Below, one piece after another: positions 45,957 to 55,959 of a stretch of 64,000 nucleotides of DNA. The notes beneath the pieces are model-generated. The model was not told the origin of the DNA. It did no database searches and saw nothing but the letters and a program-made list of their open reading frames with translations. The first letter of the stretch is position 1. Each line of letters opens with the position of its first letter. The translations under genes were made by a program, and so were the position numbers. Source of the DNA: Hyaloscypha bicolor E (taxonomy: Eukaryota; Ascomycota; Leotiomycetes; Helotiales; Hyaloscyphaceae); contig NW_020194667.1 of the NCBI RefSeq assembly GCF_002865645.1, forward strand, positions 2,317,762 through 2,381,761, in the 5' to 3' direction.

Positions 45957-47749
45957 TTAATCAACCTGAAAAGGAGAGGTCAACTTGTATAAGGTCCTAA
46001 TATCCATACGTATTGCCATGGACTCTGCATCAGCTGTAGGCACAATCCATTCTTGCCGGCCCGTCATTCCCTTCTCTAAATGCCCCGTGGAGAGATCCGC
46101 ACTGCCAACAAGTCTATAAATGTCTCTCACTTCTTCCTTGCGAAGTATTGCTACGACATTCGTTCTGTCAAACTGGCATACAAGGTCCCCTTCTGCAGCT
46201 TGCGTTGGTCCGAGGCCTAGTAGGAGACCGCTTCCTAGAAATAATCGAGCTGTGGGAGTCGAGGATGAGAGATCCAGTTTATCCTCCCACGAACGACCTC
46301 TTGCCATGTTCAGAGCGTTTTCTTCGGAAACCTCCAAAGCAATTTTCTCAACAGCATCTTGACTGAGGGGCGAGCCCCAAGCCCCGCTTAACAAAGTTCC
46401 AGATGATTCAAACACCAAGGGATTTATGGAACGGACGTTCGTTGTAGCAGTTCCCAAGTTATGGAAGAGAACCTCTTCATATGCTTCATTTGCCTTCCTC
46501 AGCCTTTGTATGTCAACTGACGAAGAGTAGCACTTCCCAAAGCTTCGCTTCCACTCCTTGTATACTGCACTCGATGAATAGAGCTCGTGGAATGTTGGCC
46601 CCATATGGAGGATCGTTCCACCAACGGCGCCAACTGTCAGAACAATCTGAGCTTGATTCATGCGAAAAATTAGCGTCAAGTCATGCCCAAGAAGTCTTTA
46701 GACTAATTGACTGAATCGCACCACTTTAACAGCCTTGTCGTGGCTGTTGAGATCTGCAAGAAGTGGGCGCTGCCTGTTGAAGAAATTGATCACGTCCAAA
46801 TAGACATCAAACAATGACTTCGAGTAGTTTGCTTCTATGCTGCCGTCTTCGCAATCATGAGCCAAGCCCAGAAACCTGTAGATCTTATCTCGCGGTTCGT
46901 GACACTTAGCATACCGGAAATCTTCTAATAGAGTTTCTAGGCGGTTGGAGTCACCATGTCTGTCTTCACGCTTCTCATTGAGAGTCTCTATCAAAAGGAA
47001 CTTGGAATTCCAGTCTTTGAAATGAGAAATCACGGGGAAAAAGTCCTCCCATGGAATGGTTCCGTAGCCTGTACAAACTGCCAGCCTCCTCGCGAGCCCA
47101 ATCTCCTGGACAATCCAGACTCTGTTCCAGTAGTCGTTCTCGAAAATCTATTGTTCGAACAAGCGCAAACCATCTGGATTAAAAAGTGTGTTCGATGGCG
47201 CGATCACTGAATAGGCCTCGTCCCAAAAAAGTTCGAATTGTTCAAATCTGGCCCTGGCAGACCAAGCCAAATTATAACACACTGCGCACGGGTGTAAATA
47301 AAGTCCATAAGGCGCACTTGGCTTGTGCGTTCTTGAAGATTTTGCTGATCAATGCAGATTGCATCTACCCAAAGCAAGAACTCAGCCCCCCGTTCTAGAC
47401 GTTCGTAGAAATTAAACAGGGCATCGTACAGATTTTGCCGAATATCAACTACAGCCCCGTTAATTGCGATGGTCTTCGTTATGTCCGGACTACCCCAAGT
47501 ATATGAAAGTGCTTGGTATTTGGGCATTGTTGAGAACTCAACGTTTATCATTTCGAATTGCATAATCTCGGGCCCATGGTTGAAAGGCGATGAAATGTTG
47601 CTGTTAAAGACAAGGAGTCGAATACTGTCAACGGTAGTATCAAGTGGCTGATACTCGTATTTGAAGCTTGGTGCTGCTATCTCCGGAGTATCGAGCGGCC
47701 GGCTAGAAGGCGCTGTAGACGCTTCCCCTTGCTCCATCGCATACCGCAA
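45957..47749 (-). pseudogene. HET-domain (heterokaryon incompatibility) pseudogene
   Basis: The N-terminal HET block reads YQALSYTWGSPD, LLWVDAICIDQQN, and CVIIWLG. It is followed by NRVWIVQEIGLARRLAV and EPRDKIYRFLGLAHD, the order seen in HET-6/TOL-like proteins. The C-terminal half (IYRLVGSADLSTG, FVxP-like end) is present. The frame is broken three times. There is a 1-nt shift at about 47255 after WLGLPGP, an in-frame TAG at about 47153 after LRLFEQ, and an in-frame TAA at about 46698 (RFSQLV-stop-RLLGHDL). Both stops are one C-to-T change from Gln codons. No introns are needed elsewhere. Intact HET proteins trigger cell death upon non-self fusion; this copy should be inactive. Confidence 0.82.
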
Positions 47750-49282
47750 ATGACAATACTATGGGATAGTATGATTCGCAACGGTATTCGGAGGAAGAAG
47801 CGTAATGTAAACCTCTAGTAGCACTGGCGGATGACGTGCAATTTGCTTTGATAGCCTTGACGAGAATGAACCGTCTCAAGCCTTGAACTCGACTGAACGA
47901 CAGACGGAGTCATCGAGTGGCATATCGTGAAAAGAAACCTGGCCTTTGGGTCCTGCGCCGTATGTCAATGTTGAAAAGTTCCTTGTTGATTGAGATGGCG
48001 AGGCGTAACGATGGTCGGAAGATGGTCTTGACTGACCGAGTGCATAGTTAGGCAGGCGCTGCCGATTGGTTGACCCTATCGACGAAATGATTGGAAAGGT
48101 TTCAATTTCTGCAGCCTCACACCTTCACTTCTATGTGGGTGATGTTGAGTGAAATCGGATGACAGAAGAAATTTGAGAAACTAGTTCTTACGTTTTGGGG
48201 GGTAAGGATTATACTACGAATTTGCAATAAAATCCGTTTAGACTATTCAAAAGACAAAGCAGGTACCCCGTTTATTTCAACTAGGACACTTGAAAACAAC
48301 AACTTCTCCTTATAAATAACACTTTTTCTCGCAGGAATTCTTTTGAACATTCGAGACTTTGTGTTTTGATTTGCTTAGCGATTTCAAAATCTTGCAATCT
48401 AATTGTGTTGCGTTTTTGAAGTGTAAAATTGAATATACTAGACTATATATGTTTTTGTGCTGTTCTCAAGATTTAGTAGAGAGGGGGGGGGGGGGGGGGG
48501 TTATAAAAGTAACCGTTCTAGTAGTTGTCGCAACTAGGTATTGATTACGAAGTTACCCTCCCCCCGAGCAGTTTCAGAATTAAACAAATTAGTCAGGCGG
48601 ATTGGGAACACTTACATCAGGAGGAGTAGTACTAGTAGCCGTCACGGCTAGCACTAGAATTGAGGGAATAGAACAAGCGCTTGATACTAAGCAATAAGGA
48701 AGTGGCTTAGATTGAGTGAATTTAGGATAGGGGTCGAGGCTCTTGAGGTCTCCTCCCGCTCGTCACATTCTTTTCCCCTCCCTCATGAATCCTCAACCTG
48801 GCATCATCAAAGCTTCCCTCAGAGTTATGACTCTTATGGGAATAGAGAACCCTTAAAAGCTATTCGCGACTAGCTTTTAAAACGTATAAGAAAAAGCGAT
48901 ATGTTATGTTAAAACCCCTTTTTTATTATAAGGAGCTCATACGTGGCAGTCTCCGTGTTCGTGGCCGTAGTAATCGTCTATAGCTAATATCTATAACTAT
49001 AGGGTATATAGACGTACAGAGGTTAAGCAGACCCTTAGTCGTCTCACTTCCCTAGTAATCACTTCACACACCATCAAGAAGCAGCATGGCCATTACACAG
49101 TAAATTACTCTGCCACTTACATACTGTGTCACATGAATATAAACGTACTGAAATTACTCTGCCTCCTGCCGGCAAAGGTATTACTGTATGTCCAAACCAT
49201 CCCAGAGCCCTTCTATATGTTTTCGCCGCCCTTTCCTTTCCCGTCCGCCCAAAATAGATGAAGAAAAACCGGAACAGAACCA
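47750..49282. other. 1.5 kb gene-poor interval with poly-G
   Basis: No gene was recognised. It contains an 18-G run (48483-48500), low-complexity AT-rich stretches near 48170-48480, and repeat-like sequence near 48840-49040. Confidence 0.45.
48483..48500. repeat. Poly-G tract (18 G)
   Basis: Eighteen consecutive G residues sit in an otherwise AT-rich spacer. Confidence 0.9.
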
Positions 49283-52200
49283 CTAATTCAGCGGATAAGG
49301 ATTTGCCGGCGTACTCGGCGGATTCACAAGACTGCCCCAAAGATTCGCGCTAACCAGCGTATTCTGCCCATTCATATTCGTATAATCGGCCGTGTTGCCG
49401 GCAGCATTGCCCTTCATGGCAATACTCTGATTCGCGCACACTGTTCTGTGACTGACAGGAATATACAGCTTCAAAGCCTGTAACTGAGTCGGGGCTTCGA
49501 TGAAGGTTGCGGTGAGCCCCGCTTCGACGTGCCACTCGAGATGGCAGTGGAAGAGCTGGATGCCCGGGTTGTTGGCGACCCAGCGCAGGGTGACGGAGCC
49601 GCCGGCGGGGACTTGGATGGTGTCGCGGCGCATGGGAGCTGCTCCTGCTGGCGGGTTGTAGGGGAACATGCTGCCGCCACCAGAGCGGCCGACGAGCTGC
49701 ATGTTGTGACCGTGCAGATGGAAAGGGTGCGGGTTGGTGTCGTGGTTCTCGAGGAAGATTTCGACGACGGCGTTGTAGGGGACGACGGTAGGTGTGGTGT
49801 GCGTACCGTAGATGGTTGGATCGTTGACATTTGCTGCAGGCGCGTTCATTGCGGTGTAGAGGGTGGGCACCTTGGGTGCGACGTAGTCAACGGCGTTTAT
49901 TGTGCCTCGTCTTTGGCCGTTGGCGTTGTTAGTGAAGTCGACGGCCCAGGAAAGAGGGAGTGTGACGGGGCCGAACTCGGGCGTTGCATCTAAAGGAGTG
50001 AAGATGGAATCGTCGAAGGGCTCGGGAGTGATCGTCAATGGTGGTGGGAGGCCATTGGCAGAGTTGTAAACAAGGAAAGCAGAGACCTAGGAGACGTTAG
50101 GGAAATCAAAAAGACTTTACACAACAGTCACTTACCTCGGTGTTGAAAGTAGCTGGAATGAGCGGAGGGAAGAACATCCCAACGCTCATCGATGCTTTAA
50201 TGGCAAAGTTCTGCGTGCCAGTCGCCTTGGCCTGGATGATGACACTGTATCTTTGCGCAGGAGTAATGAACAGCTGATCCTGTGTGCACTGAGAAGTGTA
50301 AACTCCATCTATCTCTACAATAGTCATGCTATGTTGATCGAATTGGAGATAAACTGGCGTGAAGGCTCCCACGTTGATAATTCTGAATAGGTACTTCTTT
50401 CCTGCTACCATCGGGAATTGAACGTTCTGCGCTTCGTTGATTAAAAGAGAATTTGGAACAGGTTCCGCCCCGTTATTGTCATTGGCATTGCCCAAAGACT
50501 GATAGTAATTGATCAATGGAGGTGCTTCTGAGTGATATAGATCACTGATCGTCATCACATATTCTGTATCAACCCGGTATGGCGCATTGACGTCTTTGAC
50601 GATGAGTGGGCCTCGGAATCCATCAATGTACTGTCCACCAATGTGAGCGTGGTACCAGTAAGTACCAGGTTGGTCGACGATGAACTGGTAGACGAATGTT
50701 CCGCCGGGCTGGATGGGACATTGAGTGACCATCGATGGCCCATCCGCATAAGTCGTGTTGATCTGGCGAAGACCATGGAAATGGATCGCAGTCGACTCAT
50801 TTCCAAGGTTGTTCGTAACGGTTAGGACGACAGTGTCTCCTCTGTTGACACTGATTGTAGGGTTGGGCCATTGTCCGTTAATGCCGACAAAAGGTCTGGC
50901 GAATCCATCCGGAGCAGCTCGTACCCAACCAACACTCCAAGTGAATGATCTTCTTGCTGGATTTGGAGTGGCGACGGGCGCAAGAGCCGAGGGGCTTGAG
51001 CATACCGCTCCCGTTGCACTGGTTACGGAGCTAGATGTTGTGGAAGTCGTGGCAGGAGCGGATGATGACGTCGATGCTGTGGTCGCTGCAGAAGATGAGG
51101 TTACTGATGAGCTCGAAGAATCACTTGATGAAGCTGAAGAGGACGTACTACCTAGTGCACTTGACGTCGAAGTGACCGAAGTGACCGAAGTGGGGGTTGA
51201 AACAGTTGAGCTCGTCGAAGGTGCTGAGCTTGATGTTGAGGATGTTGTCACTACCGAGCTACTCGAGCTAGAAACAATGACCGGATTAAGGTTGTTGTAC
51301 ATCGACAATTTACTCGCACCGCCACACTATCCAATTAGCCTGGAGAAGTACGAACACATAAGATAGACTTACAAGTTCATTCGTGTTAGCCAGACAGGTG
51401 TCCACGCAGCCAGATGTAGTTGGAACACTTCCTGCATTAAGAGTGTTGCCACAATAACCTATAAAAGTCAGTGAATGCCATAGTCGATTTTAGCAAAACC
51501 CTTACATTCTCGGTGAAACTCGATTCCAAACCAACTGTAATTTCCGGGAAGCGCAGAGCACTTTGCGTAACAAATCTCGATTGTCATGTTATTGTTCGCG
51601 TATGCAAGGCCGCTCAAAGCACGGCCGACAGTGGCCTCGGTGTAGCAACCAACGTATGAATACGTTCCGATTGTAGCCAGGTTGGTTGGTCCCGTTGGCT
51701 TTGCAGAGGTCGTTGTGCTGGTGGAACTTGTTGGTGCTGTCGAAGTTGTGGAAACAGTGGAGATGGTGGACACTGTGGAGACCGTGGAGGCCGTGGAGAC
51801 AGTGGAAATCGTGCTGCTTGTGCTTGATATTGTCGAAGTTACCGAACTTGAAGTCGAAGTAGTGGACGGTGGGGCTGAAGAGGTGGTTGACGTCCCTTGT
51901 TGTGCATTTCCCTGCATGGAGAAAGTGATGTAACCCCCATTATCACTCCAGATCGTAAGATACGAGGCATGGATTCCGGTCTCTCCGGGAGAGAACACCA
52001 GTGGCACAACGATTGAAGTACCAGCAGCCAACGTAGAGCTCAGAGCAGGGAAACTTGACGAAGTGTATCCATTTCCGACGGTGGATGAAGTGATGTTGAC
52101 GTATGTCATGCCTGCGTAGTAATCCTGGTAAGCAAAGCCTGTGAATGTCAATGCAGTGCTGCCGAGGTTCGATAATTTGACCCAGCCCTTTGACTGAGAT

Positions 52201-54873
52201 GGCGATCCACCACCAACAAACACACCACCAAACGAGACCGAAGTCGCGTTGACAACCAGATATCCTTGTGAAGCAACCGCGGTTCCGGAAACACTTATCA
52301 CAGTATCTTGCATGTAGCCAGCAGGCGCTGTAGCGAACAGGTTGAGAGCACCACCAAGGGCTCCTGGAGACAATGGAGTTCCAGATGAATTTTCGTAGGT
52401 GATAAGGTTAGCATCGGTCAAATTAAGCGTAACTGGGAAAGAAAATGTTCCCCCGGAGGGCACCGATGCTGGGAACGTTGCAGGTCCGACCTGGAAAATC
52501 GTCGAAGCAAGACTTGGACTAGGTTTCGTAATGGCAACGTTTGCCGTGCAGGTGACTTGGATGGTTGAAGTCTGAGTGACCATCACATTGCCGAAGGCGA
52601 TTGGGTTCGGACTGCACGTCAACGGCGCGCTCAAGGTCTTCCCGCCTCCTCCTGTAACCATCATGAGGGCGCTGTTCCTAGTAACATAGACTTTCCCATT
52701 CCCGAATACAGCACGCTGATATTTATTGATTCCGTTAGTGGTGAACGCGTTGGGGAAAGTAATCGGTGTCAGGACGCCATTGACAGGAACGGCATTCCAT
52801 GCGCGAAGACCCCAAGTACCGTCGGCTACCCAAACAATTCCAGTCCCAGGAGCGCCGTTGAGACTGGTGACGACGGGTACTGATTGGCCGTCGAGGAGGA
52901 GGGCTGTCTTCCCAGCTTGTGTAAATACTGGCTTTCCGTTGCTGTCACGACTGAAGGAGTACGCATACAGAGAGTCGCGAGTAGAACCGGGGGTGGGTAC
53001 TATGCTATTTAAATAGTCAGTATTATCAGCAAGAAATCAAAATCGAGCTTACTAGATATAACCTCCTTCCAAGGGATAACTAGCAGGGCCACTCCTTAAA
53101 CCATTACTTAAAACTATCGTTTGAAGAACTCCTAGATGTTAGAATACGACTGACACCTCGAATTCGAAGTACACACCATTATCTGCTCCAGCATTTCCTA
53201 CATGGCATTAGTATTTGTTCGAGACTTCGGTCTGGTGAAGAACTGACCTCCAGCGAAACCTCCCAAATTATCCGCGTTCATGAAGTAGAGTTTGCCGTCC
53301 TTGCCCCCTGCAACGGCGATCCTGTTTACCCCATTGCCATTGAAAACCGTCGGATCGAGTAGAGCAATGCCAGCTGATCCGAAATCAAGATCGCCTCCAT
53401 TGTTGCTGTCATAATTAAAGGGCTCGAAGTAATCTTGCTGCTGCAGAGCGCCCGTGGATGGATTGACGGCCATATTGACAACTGACTGTTCAAGTGTGCT
53501 CAAGTAAACCTTCCCGCTCGCTGCTTTTCCATTGGATCCACCGTTTGCACCAGCGCCACGAGAATTACTAAGAATTGTTAGATCGCAGAAATGGTAGGGA
53601 GTAGATAAGCATACCCAGTAACGAAGAAGACTCGGTTTGTGTCGGCTGCTATTCCCTGCAGAAAGTATGAGTCCTTGAACTTATTCATAATCCCAGAAAA
53701 CACCTACCATTCCACTCTGCCAGATGCCTGCCTTACCACCAAACTCCGTTGTAACATCGAGATCTATAGCTTGGCCTGGATATGATCAGCATTCAATGAT
53801 TCTGACCTGCGTTTCGGGCCTGACTTACCAGGACTGGCTTGCATGGCTTGGATATTCGTAATACCAACGCCTGGAGTTTTGCTAACTGCCACAAGCATTC
53901 CCGTGTAATTCCAATGGTCACAGTGGCCACCAAAACCGGCGCTGTTAGAATCGAGAGGTGAGTAAAGCTCAGGGCAATGGAGTTATAGAGGGGGACCCAC
54001 ACGATGGTATTCCCAAGCATTGCCAAGCCGGGTCTCTGAAGGACAGTCCCGCCAAGGAAGTAACTAAGCTTTTGTAAACAGCAGGAAATCCCCGGCTCTT
54101 GAAGGATTGTTTACCGAGTAGGATCGTTGTTGGCAGAGTGGCCGTCAATCAAGACAGGAAAGCCACTCGCATCAGTCAGCGACGGAAGGTTGACGGCGTA
54201 CAGTTGGTATTGACCTGAAACTGTTAGCGAATTCAGCAAAGCAAGAGGGTTCAGTCCGTACCAGCGAGAACACCCGCTCCATTCGTGACTCCAAGGGGCC
54301 CAGTGATTCCTGCGTAGACTGTCAGCTCCCTTCATATCATCCCAGGCATTCACAAACCTCCTTTGTAACTCTTGGAATAGAAATACATGATATCGGTATT
54401 CGGGTCAATGATCGGCGTGCCGATGATTCCCACCGTACTCGAAACATCCCCGCAATTGGTGTCTGTTGATTGGAAAGGGGGGAGGAGGGTCCGGGTCTTG
54501 AGCAGAGTACCCGTGTTTCCATCGTGAATCCGGATGATATTCTGGTTCGACACTGTGATCACAGATTCGTTTGCAGCCCCGTTGAATGTGTAGACGAGTG
54601 GTTTTGCATAGAACACCTCGTTCAGATTGAATGACAACTTCCACCCAAGTGCCAAGGAGCTTGCCACCGCCGCTGGGTCCATATTATGATTAGGCAGGTA
54701 GCCCGATTGCGGGGGATCCTAACAGTTGTTTAGCATCTTTAAAACATTACTTCGCAGCCGTTGACGATACGCACGGTATCTTGAATCGAGTCGGTCGGTG
54801 CATAGCAGCGGATGCAGCTTGGCAAGACTGCCAATGCCAGCCCCACCAACCCCTTCCCGGTTAGCCACCTCAT
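49283..54873 (-). CDS. Secreted beta-propeller / Ig / WSC / multicopper oxidase fusion protein
   Basis: Fifteen exons join in phase to 4893 nt, 1630 aa. They are 54775-54873, 54358-54718, 54262-54309, 54115-54214, 54001-54063, 53829-53941, 53708-53775, 53615-53655, 53248-53567, 53177-53197, 53053-53131, 51506-53004, 51373-51458, 50136-51326 and 49283-50086. Residues 1-23 are a signal peptide (LVGLALAVLPSC). About 34-555 is a PQQ/quinoprotein-like propeller (GGKDGKLYFMNADNLGG, VWVADGTWGLRAW). About 563-805 holds two ASH/choice-of-anchor-D-like Ig domains (PIAFGNVMV, VSFGGVFVGG). After a Ser/Thr linker a WSC domain follows (YVGCYTE, ECYCGNTLNAG, CGGASKLSMYNN; about 882-978). A second Ser/Thr linker leads to a Fet3/laccase-type oxidase (about 1093-1630). 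Copper motifs are HFHG (1148), YHAH (1192), HPFHLHGH (1483-1490) and HCHLEWH (1543-1549). No GPI or membrane anchor is seen. Likely extracellular and glucan- or wall-bound; substrate unknown. Confidence 0.88.
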
Positions 54874-55389
54874 GGCGATTAACTCAAGAGCTTCGAAAAA
54901 CGAGTGTGGTGAAAGGAAAGACAAGAAAACAATCGCTCAAAGGCAAGTCTCAGGAGGAGAAGCTGGGGGGAGTGAAGTGAAGATAAATTAAAAAGAAGAA
55001 GCTTCGAAGAGCTGGACATGGCGGATGTATGATGCATCTTAGAGCAGCAGTAATCCCGTGCTTAGGTACGAGTGTCCAAGGTACTGATACGCCAACAGAA
55101 ATACGCCTCACTCGCAGGAGCCAGGAACTCTATTGCCAGTGACAGTCTTGTACTGCGTAAGTGGCCGCCTCGCGCCACACACAGCAAAGCTGCCATGTTG
55201 CTTTGGGAGGAAGCTGGCCAGGAGCAGCCTAGCGCCGCCGCTGGCCAGAAGCACTAGACCGCCAAAAGGGGCAGCTCGCGTATGGTACCTGGCATATCGA
55301 GCCTAGCCGGTAGGGGGGTCGCAACCGCGTGACAGCCAGGCGCTGTGTGTGGCTGTTGTCTCCCCCGAGCTCCCTATCGGGGCTCACTA
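54874..55389. promoter_or_regulatory. Upstream region of the fusion gene
   Basis: This is the presumptive promoter and 5' UTR of the fusion gene. GC-rich palindromic stretches near 55155-55260 and 55320-55380 (CCACACACAGC and GCTGTGTGTGG) face each other. A MITE begins about 520 bp upstream of the start codon. An in-frame upstream ATG at 54924 would add 17 residues before the signal peptide. Confidence 0.35.
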
Positions 55390-55571
55390 CTACCCCCCCC
55401 TTGAATACTTACAGTGGGTCCTTTAGTAACGCTACCCTGAAACCTGTTATCCCCCAACTAGGAAACATCAGGTGTTTTCCAGAATCGCTATTGGCTATAC
55501 ACCCTTGAGATGGCCAGTGCTTGCTTGGGTAGTGTTATCCTTGGGCCCACTGTAAGTATTCAGGGGGGTAG
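55390..55571. mobile_element. TA-flanked MITE (182 bp), Tc1/mariner-pogo type
   Basis: The left end CTACCCCCCCC then TGAATACTTACAGTGGG is mirrored at the right end by CCCACTGTAAGTATTCA then GGGGGGTAG. This is a terminal inverted repeat of about 30 bp with few differences. Both ends are flanked by TA (55388-55389 and 55572-55573), the target duplication of Tc1/mariner and fungal Fot1/pogo elements. At 182 bp with no frame it is a non-autonomous derivative. Confidence 0.8.
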
Positions 55572-55750
55572 TACAGTAAATTTACTACCTGCTGCAGCTC
55601 TGTTGGGTCCTGCAGGAAGCAAACTATCGGATTGTTTCGACGAGGCCTCATAGGGCAAGATATTCGTCGGCTTCGAACAGTCCAGACTCGGAAGTAATAA
55701 ATTCACGAATCCTGCTGCCAGCGCAAACTACGTAAGAGCGAACTTTGGAG

Positions 55751-55840
55751 CGAAATGTATTGGAAAGTAATCGATTTATTAAAGGAAAATCGATATATTG
55801 AAGGTTGACAGACTGCAGAATGACTAGATACAGAAGTGAG
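55751..55840 (-). repeat. LTR-like dispersed repeat, copy 2 (inverted)
   Basis: This is the reverse complement of the sequence at 22428-22510, sharing CTGTATCTAGTCATT, AATATATCGATTTTCC, AATAAATCGAT and ACTTTCCAATA with scattered differences. Similarity seems to fade on both sides, so both copies are remnants of the same repeat family. Confidence 0.65.
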
Positions 55841-55959
55841 TTCTGGAAACAGAGGAAAAATGTCCAAAGTAAGGGATTTATTCCCATTACCCTTCGGTAA
55901 TACCGGTAATGCCGAGCCCGCTTTCTCCGATACATTATCAATTAGCTGATAAATCAAAG

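Noticed and set aside
49529..49993. Long plus-strand open frame inside the oxidase
   Set aside because: It is the antisense shadow of the GC-rich multicopper-oxidase exon; no start context or motif of its own.
51682..51933. Val/Glu-rich plus-strand frame resembling a repetitive protein
   Set aside because: It is antisense to the Ser/Thr-rich linker (TCN/ACN codons) of the fusion protein.
54874..54924. Upstream ATG of the fusion gene (17 more residues)
   Set aside because: It would bury the signal peptide; the ATG at 54873 gives a normal secretory start.
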